Source of the DNA: Hemicentrotus pulcherrimus
Taxonomy: Eukaryota > Echinodermata > Echinoidea > Camarodonta > Strongylocentrotidae
Direction: 5' to 3'
DNA: 13,487 nucleotides
NCBI GenBank assembly: GCA_003118195.1
Contig: BEXV01000713.1
Span: 139,365-152,851, forward strand
Of this stretch, positions 9,101 through 13,487 are shown one piece after another. How positions within the stretch are numbered: the stretch's first letter is position 1; each line of letters opens with the position of its first letter. The position numbers and the translations under genes are program-made. Below the pieces are notes generated by a model. That model did no database searches. It saw nothing but the letters and a program-made list of their open reading frames with translations, and was not told the DNA's origin.

Positions 9101-12100
9101 GATGATGGTTGGCATCGGTTTGTTGTTGTGACTGCGGTATTAGTCATACCACCAAACCGACTCCAAACCAGTTCTTTTACGACTGATTCCTGGTCTTTTG
9201 GCATGGTGTATAATCAATTTTTGTTTGTCTGTAATCAGTTTTGTGTCGGCCTAGCCGGTGTGACTGTGGCATCAAGCCGAGTTCTATCATTTTGTGCGAA
9301 ACAAATCATTCCAGTCTTTTTTAGTGATAATACAGTTAGATAACAAGTTATTTAGTCAGAAGACATGGCTTTCGATAAAGTTGGTAGTACATAACTTTTG
9401 TTTGATTTTCGCCAAAGACAAAGCATTAGCTCTTGTGCTATTCCAAGGATCCGATTTGAAGGGGGAAAAACGAGATTATAAAAAAGTTTTATTATAGTAT
9501 GAATGTGTCGCATCAGATAGTTTTTTTTTAACATATTGGATTTATTCAACTCTGGTAGTTAAAAACGAATCTCTTAAAAGGTTAGCCTTTACCTTTAATA
9601 AAATGTTAATAAAAATCTTAATCAATTTAACAATCTTTTCGGAAGATTATCACCCACCCAATGTATCACCTGATATATCTAAAGTCATCCACAGATAACC
9701 CTAATAACTTCTTCATGTTACCATAGCTGTTCGCAGAGCCGAAGTTGCTGTTTCTGGATGAGCCAACCACAGGTCTTGATTCCTACATGGCTGCCCTCTT
9801 GGTTAGCAATCTCAGATCTCTGGCTGCACAGGGTTACAACATCATCTGCACCATCCACCAACCTTCAACTGAAGTCTTCAACATGTTTGATCAGTAAGTT
9901 GTTGTTGTTGTTGTTGTTTTTTGTTTTTTGTTTTTGTTTTGTTTGTTTGTTTGTTTGTTTGTTGTTTGTTTGTTTGTTTGTGTTTTTTTTTTTTTTGGGG
10001 GGGTCCTATCAAGATGTCCATCTTATTTCTAATGTGATCTTTGCCAACCACGATCCGTTGAGGCTATTGTTTTTGGGAGGCCTTATGGTTGGAGATCTTA
10101 AGGTTTAAGGAGAGGCTCATATACAGACCTAACCATTGCCGTATTGACTGACGATCTGCCATTAAGTTTACTCCCGGGGACATTTGCTCGTCAGAAGACA
10201 TTGGGTGAAGTGATGATGATGATGATGATGATGATGATGCTTCACAGCATTTGTATGGCACCATCTGTTTCAAAAAAACATATAAAGGCGCGAGCTCCTC
10301 CAATAAAGTCAGCATTTAAATGTCTGAAGGAAGAAGTGAAATTTGAGTGAAGCCTTGAAGTGGTCTAGTTTGTCGTGAATTTCGCGAATAGATGATGGGA
10401 GGGAATTCCACAGGCGAGGAGCAATAGAGGAAAACACCCAGTCTCAATCTCCTTTGAGATGAGTAATTTGGATGGTGTACAGGATTCTAGAATTAAGATA
10501 AAAAGAAGGTGTCTATAGTGTGTGGTTGATGGATGAAGTTAGAAATTTGGATGTTATCAGAAATCGACCTCGCAGCATACTTGATACAATATATTGTTTG
10601 CTTGATTTTCATTTTTGCATGTTTCAACATAATTATGGAGAAGTAATGTAAAAAGTAGGTTAGGTACATACCGTATATATTAAAAACCAAAGTAAAAAGA
10701 AACATAATGCAATAATATCATAATATATATCAATTAAATAATTATACCTTTTTTTATACCACATAATTGAAAAAAATCATTTCCAAATTGAAAAAAAAAA
10801 TGCAAGAGACCACTATCGTAAGCAAGAGCCCCAACGTGATGGGCGCCTCAGGAAAGGAACCTATAATGTACAAGATCGGCGATGTAGACATCACCAACTT
10901 AAATGGGCTTCGTATAACAATAGTACTTTCATATCTTAACTAGATTGCTTATTCTGGCTGATGGCAGCATATCCTACAACGGACCACGCGCTGAGAGTGT
11001 CTCCTACTTTAGCAGTATCGGTTACGACTGTCCCGACACTTACTCACCCGCGGACTACTTCATCGCACTCTTAGCCATCGTCCCCGGCCAAGAGGAAGGA
11101 TGCCTCGACCGTGTCGGAGTAAGTCACTAGAACGTTTTTGAAGATTCGGCAGGTTGCACGGGGAATCTGAAGTTTCCGTAGTTACTCAGAAGTCAGCTGA
11201 CAGGGTTTTAACAGGGACATCTAATTTCTCCTGTTCTCAAAAAAACTGCACTGGTTGCCAATCCGCAAGCGCATATAATTCAAAATCCTTTCCTCACATG
11301 GAAGGCTGTAAATGGCTTGGCACCAAACTACTTACAAACCTTTTTATGCCCTACATATCAGCTCTCTTACAGACCTTTAAACCAAGCTGAAATCTCATCT
11401 TTTTCAACAATACCTGTACTTTGCACTATTAAACTTATCCCAAACTCTCTTATTCTTTATTGTGCGCCTCGTAATAGAGTTGTCTAGATAGACAGCGCCA
11501 TATGAATGCCTATTATTATTATCATTATTATTAATCCCCCGAGATAAAATTATGTTTTATCAGTAAATGAAGACTTATGGAAAGTATGGAAATTCGAAAA
11601 AAAACATGTCCCAAATATGTCTCCTTCTAAAAGATTTCACCCTTCAAGAAATTTAGACATTCAAAGTCAATGAAAAAAAAAACACCGTCGGTCTGACGGT
11701 GAGAGTGTCCGTCAGGTTTAGCCCCAGAACCCCCGAAACACATCACCAGTCGGGTAGATTTAACCCCATCTAACCCAAAGCACTGAACTTTGTAGAGAGG
11801 TCGTAGACTGTACATTACCAAACAAAATTGACATCTTTTTCCATCGGGATATGTGAGATAAACCTCGGATCAGTTTTTCCCCTTATAGCCAATGGACTAC
11901 ATTTCGGGGGTCTGGTAGGGTAGAGAGAGAGAGAGAGAGGGGGGGGGGGTGGTGGTCAAATAAATAAATCGTAGACGATAACTTGTATACCAAAAAAGGA
12001 GGATAAATTTCGAAGCTGAACATGAGACCTGATTGGTCTAGGCACCTCGTAAAGTCCTCATTTCCATTCACTTTGTGTCATTGTAAACAGAGAATTGCGG

Positions 12101-13111
12101 AGGAATACAAGAAATCACCCTATGAGACAGAGGCTCGGCGACGACTAGCCGTTGATTTGAGCAGAAACGCCAAAGTCGAGGTAATACATGAAGTCTGAAG
12201 TCTCCAATGTAAACTGTTTCTTTAACAAAATCGCAAAGGTATTCAAGAAGTCAAGCTAAGTTAAGTTCAGTAGCCTCCGCGTCATCTATTGAGATGTGCG
12301 AGCATGATATTTAGATAAGGCATAATACCGGCAGAATATTTATATATGCAATACATTGGGGTGTTTAAATTAAAGGAATTGAGTTAATTTCTTTAAATTC
12401 TTTGCTATTTCTTTCTCAAAGCCTTTGGTCAATTCATTAATTCAACTTCACATATTATACCAATGAGGTTTGAGATTTTTTAAAATTTATTTGTTTTGGG
12501 ATTCAAGTGATCGAAAAAAAACCCAGATAGGATAAGTCAGGGGGATATCTTCCTATATGTTTCCCTTACATACCATCTTGGGGCATTTCCAGATGTTGCG
12601 GACTTTGACAATATCGAAAAGTCGTACATATTTACCAGTAGACTTCTCCATGCGTTAGGAGAGCAAATGGATTAAGGCCTGATCTTAATAACTGTTATTT
12701 AATCCACTTTTTTTATGAAATGAATTTTGGTAAGTGCCTGATCAGGGATTTCTTTTTGTTAACCTGTTGTCCTTAATGTGTCATCTTATTACGTTCAAAG
12801 ATTTTGTTTTTCTAAATTTATTTCTCACGAGTGCTGTTTTTCATAGGGATTCACCAGCTTGAAAATTAATCTTATGGATTATGAATGATAGATGTTTGGT
12901 AGAAAGTATATCATTCGAAATTCCTCTAATTCGTTATGAATTATGATGTTAGGTAATATTGTTTCTTTCGTACTTTTTGTTTTCGTTTTTGTTTCTTCTG
13001 TACTTCTAATGACCTCTTCCTTAACTTATTTGTATGTTATTTGCGAATGACATGCCACTTCATTCTTTTCCTTTCAATTTAGGATTTCGCCTATGATGAG
13101 GAAGATATAGG
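2909..13111 (+). CDS. ABCG-subfamily (White-like) ABC half-transporter, 5' portion, nine exons, 3' end outside window
   Basis: ABCG half-transporters have one cytosolic ATPase domain followed by six membrane helices, and dimerise to move lipids, sterols or pigment precursors. Joining 2909-3134, 5709-5757, 6194-6389, 7309-7380, 8721-8810, 9727-9893, 10944-11118, 12091-12180 and 13083-13111 gives an uninterrupted frame of about 365 residues. Visible motifs are Walker A GSSGAGKTT (90-98, Lys96), Q-loop YVQQHD (137-142), signature ISGGERKR (198-205), Walker B/D-loop [13 protein letters not shown] (218-230, Glu223), H-loop TIHQPS (253-258, His255) and YSPADYF (300-306), equivalent to the family NPADF motif. 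NBD-before-TMD order and GLDS/HQPS wording are diagnostic of ABCG. The AIVPGQE...DR stretch (311-323) resembles Drosophila White. All key ATPase residues are present, so the domain looks functional. The substrate cannot be read from this half. All introns are GT-AG. The transmembrane part and stop codon lie beyond the window. Confidence 0.93.
3180..3345 (+). mobile_element. tRNA-derived SINE-like remnant
   Basis: A perfect polymerase III B box (GGTTCGAAGCC, 3221-3231) is preceded by GGGAGGTCTTG and by a degenerate A-box-like TAGCGG...AAGTGGT (about 3183-3200), as in tRNA-derived SINE heads. Downstream, CCTTTGGTAAGGCATTACAC and GGAGAGGATTTGG resemble the bodies of such SINEs in marine invertebrates. 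The element starts about 45 bases after the exon 1 donor and runs into a pyrimidine tract. Ends and target duplications were not resolved. Confidence 0.55.
3346..3432 (+). repeat. C/T-rich tract after the SINE-like element
   Basis: Mostly CTCC, CCCT and TTC runs with few purines. It could be the SINE tail or independent low-complexity sequence. Confidence 0.6.
3640..3812 (+). repeat. (TTC/TCC)n polypyrimidine tract
   Basis: Long run of TTC and TCC triplets. It opens overlapping Phe/Leu/Ser-rich frames that are compositional artefacts, not genes. Confidence 0.85.
3890..4271. mobile_element. MITE copy A (382 bp, TA-flanked)
   Basis: The ends form an inverted repeat: AAGATAAAGTTGAGTTCTGG (3890-3909) pairs with CCAGAACTCAACCTTCTCTT (4252-4271), 18 of 20 positions. 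TA dinucleotides flank both sides (3888-3889 and 4272-4273), as expected for a Tc1/mariner-type target site. The interior has no transposase frame. The reverse complement matches copies B and C throughout, including the blocks around GGAAGAACATCAG and GTGCTTGTAA. This copy is inverted relative to the other two. Confidence 0.85.
4313..4662. repeat. Pair of 12-bp perfect inverted repeats
   Basis: CGAATAGGCCTA (4313-4324) and its exact complement TAGGCCTATTCG (4651-4662) bound a 350-bp stretch. Similarity does not extend inward, and no target duplication is evident, so a transposon call is not supported. Confidence 0.4.
5709..5757 (+). CDS. ABCG exon 2: strand leading into Walker A
   Basis: A 49-base exon between ACGTACAG and GTAAGA. 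It completes the split Val codon and encodes [16 protein letters not shown], the conserved 'G-x-a-x-P-G-x-l-t-A-l-M-G' strand just before the P-loop. The last two bases (AG) join the T of exon 3 to make the second Ser of Walker A, so the P-loop is split by an intron. Confidence 0.92.
5758..6193 (+). other. Intron 2 (436 bp)
   Basis: GTAAGA to ACAG. More than half of it is the pyrimidine tract that runs almost to the acceptor. Confidence 0.9.
5908..6180 (+). repeat. ~270-nt polypyrimidine tract ahead of exon 3
   Basis: Nearly continuous C/T, including a (CT)n core near 5910-5930, ending 13 bases before the exon 3 acceptor. It is far longer than a normal acceptor pyrimidine stretch. Frames read across it on either strand are low-complexity. 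Confidence 0.9.
6194..6389 (+). CDS. ABCG exon 3: Walker A and Q-loop
   Basis: Acceptor TAACACAG at 6193, donor TGC|GTAAGT at 6390, phase 0 at the end. It encodes the rest of Walker A (SGAGKTT, residues 92-98), then LLNVLNQRG, a VNGQVYLNG turn typical of ABCG proteins, and GYVQQHD (136-142), whose Gln140 is the Q-loop residue that senses the gamma phosphate. [10 protein letters not shown] follows, matching the usual 'LTV-E-L-F-A' helix. Confidence 0.95.
6413..6540. repeat. (ATAATG/ATAATA)n microsatellite
   Basis: Purine-heavy AAT/GAT/ATG triplets. Apparent Ile/Met-rich and His/Tyr-rich open frames on the two strands are by-products of the repeat. Confidence 0.88.
6877..7254. mobile_element. 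MITE copy B (378 bp)
   Basis: Starts AAGAGAAGGTTGATTTCTTG and ends with CTCAACTTTATCTT followed by TA (7255-7256). The left flank is TC, probably a mutated TA. It shares the interior of copy A in reverse orientation, including GGAAGAACATCAGAGAAAAA and CGTGGCTTTTCAAATGGCTC. No transposase is encoded. Confidence 0.83.
7309..7380 (+). CDS. ABCG exon 4: helical subdomain
   Basis: A 72-base phase-0 exon between ACTAACAG and GTATGA. It encodes [17 protein letters not shown] and INEIIEE (158-181), corresponding to the ABCG 'A.LR.P......K...V..ii.elgL' alpha-helical segment. It joins cleanly to exon 5 ([11 protein letters not shown]). The family match is by pattern and in-frame fit rather than an invariant motif. 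Confidence 0.88.
7381..8720 (+). other. Intron 4 (1340 bp)
   Basis: GTATGA to TTAG. It carries MITE copy C, a 14-bp perfect palindrome CACACTCGAGTGTG (7767-7780), a T run near 7806-7819 and an isolated MITE-end-like string (7951-7972). No gene is seen; the 100-codon frame near 7750-8052 is AT-driven and has no family features. Confidence 0.85.
8062..8401. mobile_element. MITE copy C (340 bp, internally deleted)
   Basis: TA-flanked on both sides (8060-8061 and 8402-8403), with degraded ends AATGGAAGGTAGAGTTCT and CCAGAACTCAACTTTTTCC. It has the same orientation as copy B. It lacks about 40 bases that copies A and B carry after the GAAGAACATCAGA block. The retained ACCAGAACTCAAC end and the CGATTCCACACCGTTTCTTT block match copy A almost exactly. 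Confidence 0.82.
8721..8810 (+). CDS. ABCG exon 5: ABC signature motif
   Basis: A 90-base phase-0 exon between TATATATTAG and GTAAGA. It encodes [16 protein letters not shown] then [14 protein letters not shown] (182-211), containing the signature [16 protein letters not shown] matches the 'L.L..CADT.IG' stretch of the family. The loop before SGG is two to three residues shorter than usual and has QC where RG is common. The exon also holds an internal GTAAGT at 8731 that must be skipped to keep the frame. Confidence 0.93.
8811..9726 (+). other. Intron 5 (916 bp) with a repeat cluster
   Basis: GTAAGA to ATAG. The first half is built of degenerate direct and inverted repeats (see 8845-9270). 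The rest, 9300-9720, is AT-rich with no recognised feature. Confidence 0.85.
8845..9270. repeat. Cluster of degenerate direct and inverted ACCGAC repeats
   Basis: A segment containing ACCGACACCAAACC and ACCGACTGATACTTGG (about 8954-8990) recurs about 202 bases later as ACCGACTCCAAACC and ACGACTGATTCCTGG (about 9156-9195). Inverted pairs are also present: GTCGGTCTGGA with TCCAGACCGAC (11 bp, perfect), and CAGTCGGTT with AACCGACTG outside it. GTGACTGCGG/GTGACTGTGG occurs twice. It may be an old foldback element or a decayed satellite; identity is unknown. Confidence 0.55.
9727..9893 (+). CDS. ABCG exon 6: Walker B, D-loop and H-loop
   Basis: A 167-base exon between TACCATAG and GTAAGT. It encodes [19 protein letters not shown] with catalytic Glu223, followed by [17 protein letters not shown] and IICTIHQPS with switch His255. 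It ends inside the Gln267 codon. [11 protein letters not shown] and HQPS are highly specific for ABCG transporters. The donor lies directly against a GTT-repeat microsatellite. Confidence 0.96.
9898..10003. repeat. (GTT)n/(GTTT)n microsatellite with T and G runs
   Basis: GTT repeats, then GTTT repeats, then about 14 T and 7 G. It begins directly after the exon 6 donor consensus. Confidence 0.93.
10205..10490 (-). mobile_element. 5'-truncated CR1/L2-like LINE remnant (antisense)
   Basis: Read on the minus strand, 10433 down to about 10323 gives [18 protein letters not shown], then [16 protein letters not shown] and a stop. This is the characteristic C-terminal tail of CR1/L2-type reverse transcriptase polyproteins (APRLWNSLP...FK..LK). 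The following GCGCC...GGTGCCATACAAATGC resembles their 3' untranslated end, and the (ATC)n at 10211-10240 is the terminal microsatellite. Upstream coding sequence is frameshifted and soon lost. Confidence 0.8.
10211..10240. repeat. (ATG)n microsatellite, LINE 3' tail
   Basis: About nine ATG units (CAT on the minus strand), placed exactly where a CR1/L2 element would end. Confidence 0.9.
10800..10943 (+). other. Unexplained 47-codon coding-looking frame in intron 6
   Basis: An ATG at 10800 opens a frame with GC-rich third positions, reading [19 protein letters not shown] then [11 protein letters not shown], ending at TAG 10941-10943, which is also the exon 7 acceptor. Its composition contrasts with the AT-rich DNA around it. 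I do not recognise the peptide. It could be a fragment of a mobile element, an old exon or chance. No plausible acceptor precedes it (an A run does). Confidence 0.25.
10944..11118 (+). CDS. ABCG exon 7: end of NBD and linker start
   Basis: Acceptor TTAACTAG at 10943, donor GGA|GTAAGT at 11119. It completes Gln267 and encodes [14 protein letters not shown], the final NBD strands, then [20 protein letters not shown] (positions 287-306), the ABCG cap that ends the [14 protein letters not shown] and LDRVG follow; the VPG-E...DR pattern is shared with White proteins. LINE remnants in opposite orientation lie in the two introns beside this exon. Confidence 0.95.
11165..11533 (+). mobile_element. 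5'-truncated CR1/L2-like LINE remnant (sense)
   Basis: Frames read [33 protein letters not shown] and [14 protein letters not shown] in order, separated by single-base shifts. These match the CR1/L2 polyprotein string 'NSAARL.TGT...PVL..LHWLP...RI.FK.L...KALNGLAP.YL'. The 3' end GTGCGCCTCG...CAGCGCCATATGAATGCC followed by (TAT)n is the usual tail of this group. At least two frameshifts and a stop make it dead. Confidence 0.85.
11511..11533. repeat. (ATT)n tail of the LINE remnant
   Basis: TATTATTATTATCATTATTATTA, the terminal microsatellite of the element. Confidence 0.88.
11684..11715. repeat. Short overlapping hairpins
   Basis: ACCGTC (11684-11689) and GACGGT (11695-11700) can pair with a 5-base loop. 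CTGACGG (11693-11699) can alternatively pair with CCGTCAG (11709-11715). A function is not indicated. Confidence 0.45.
11922..11949. repeat. (GA)n followed by a G run
   Basis: About eight GA units then about 11 G; low-complexity sequence in intron 7. Confidence 0.9.
12091..12180 (+). CDS. ABCG exon 8: NBD-TMD linker
   Basis: A 90-base phase-0 exon between TTGTAAACAG and GTAATA. It encodes [20 protein letters not shown] followed by [10 protein letters not shown] (326-355), a charged helical linker such as usually connects the NBD to the first membrane helix in ABCG half-transporters. It follows in frame from exon 7 (DRVG-RIAEEY). The linker is poorly conserved in the family, so the call rests on frame, splice signals and composition. 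Confidence 0.85.
12181..13082 (+). other. Intron 8 (902 bp), nothing recognised
   Basis: GTAATA to TTAG. AT-rich sequence with no gene, repeat family or RNA that I can support. Confidence 0.75.
13083..13111 (+). CDS. ABCG exon 9: acidic linker segment (small exon)
   Basis: A 29-base candidate exon between CAATTTAG and AG|GTATGT. It encodes DFAYDEEDI plus two bases of a Gly codon and continues the exon 8 frame. The upstream pyrimidine stretch (CTTTTCCTTTCAATTTAG) is a good acceptor. The acidic run is plausible linker, but the exon is short with no family motif. The next exon is outside the window. Confidence 0.65.
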
Positions 13112-13487
13112 GTATGTAACAATAATAGGAATCACTTGCATTTACTTGCCCTGGATTTGTAAACATAATTATTGTTCCAAATAATAATTTAGTTGTCTAA
13201 AAATGCATTACACAAGTAAAGTGCTATCCTTACATTTTTTAAAGGGACTTCAAACATTTCACATGCAATGAATTGCCAACTATTCATAATAATTGTGTGA
13301 CTAAATTACGCATTCGTTCAGAATTAGAGTATCTTGTAATTACATGTACATATATCTAAAATAAAACCTGTATACGCAAATGCTTCATGACCATGATAAC
13401 CCATTTACCATGTCACATAAGTAAAAGACTACTTGATCATATTAAAGATATCATTTTTATTGTATTACATTTCGTTTTCGCTGGAGA
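13112..13487 (+). other. Start of intron 9, nothing recognised
   Basis: Begins GTATGT and continues AT-rich to the window edge. No frame here fits the expected membrane helices, so the next exon lies further on. Confidence 0.6.

Larger units (their letters stand above)
9894..10943 (+). other. Intron 6 (1050 bp)
   Basis: GTAAGT to CTAG. It holds a GTT/GTTT microsatellite at the donor, an antisense LINE remnant and a coding-looking short frame just before the acceptor. The AT-rich part 10500-10790 shows nothing. Confidence 0.88.
11119..12090 (+). other. Intron 7 (972 bp)
   Basis: GTAAGT to ACAG. It carries a sense-strand LINE remnant, a small hairpin cluster around 11684-11715 and a (GA)n/poly-G run. 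No gene is seen elsewhere. Confidence 0.88.

Noticed and set aside
9758..10108. 116-residue frame overlapping exon 6
   Set aside because: It is an out-of-frame shadow of exon 6 that continues into the GTTT microsatellite.
1..13487. CRISPR array, bacterial operon, defence system or viral genome
   Set aside because: There are no regularly spaced repeats, no multi-gene coding layout and no viral hallmark genes. The spliced single gene and LINE/SINE/MITE content are eukaryotic.

Overview
The window is eukaryotic nuclear DNA. It is AT-rich, has one gene split by GT-AG introns, and carries many microsatellites and decayed transposable elements. The gene (+ strand, 2909 to the right edge) encodes the N-terminal half of an ABCG-subfamily ATP-binding cassette half-transporter. 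Nine exons join in frame to give about 365 residues. They contain Walker A, the Q-loop, the ABC signature, Walker B/D-loop, the H-loop and the start of the linker. The membrane domain must lie beyond 13487. A linker segment reading AIVPGQE...DR suggests the White branch of ABCG. The LINE tails (CR1/L2 type with ATT or ATC ends), the tRNA-derived SINE-like sequence and the microsatellite-rich introns suggest a marine invertebrate, perhaps an echinoderm or another non-vertebrate deuterostome. That placement is inference only.

Layout: 1-2869 is upstream DNA with no supportable gene; it holds an 11-G run at the edge, a 146-bp tandem duplication (816-1112) and an A-rich microsatellite (1941-2026). 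Exon 1 (coding from 2909) is followed by a 2.6-kb intron with a SINE-like element, pyrimidine tracts and MITE copy A. Intron 2 ends in a 270-nt pyrimidine tract. Introns 3 and 4 carry MITE copies B and C. Intron 5 is a cluster of degenerate direct and inverted repeats. Introns 6 and 7 carry 5'-truncated LINE fragments in opposite orientation on either side of exon 7. Introns 8 and 9 hold nothing recognisable.

The exons together form one nucleotide-binding domain, so this is a single-gene window. I see no operon, defence system or other multi-gene system. The best leads are a previously unnamed (to me) ~380-bp TA-flanked MITE present three times in one gene, an altered loop before the ABC signature, a strong decoy donor inside exon 5, and an unexplained coding-looking stretch in intron 6.
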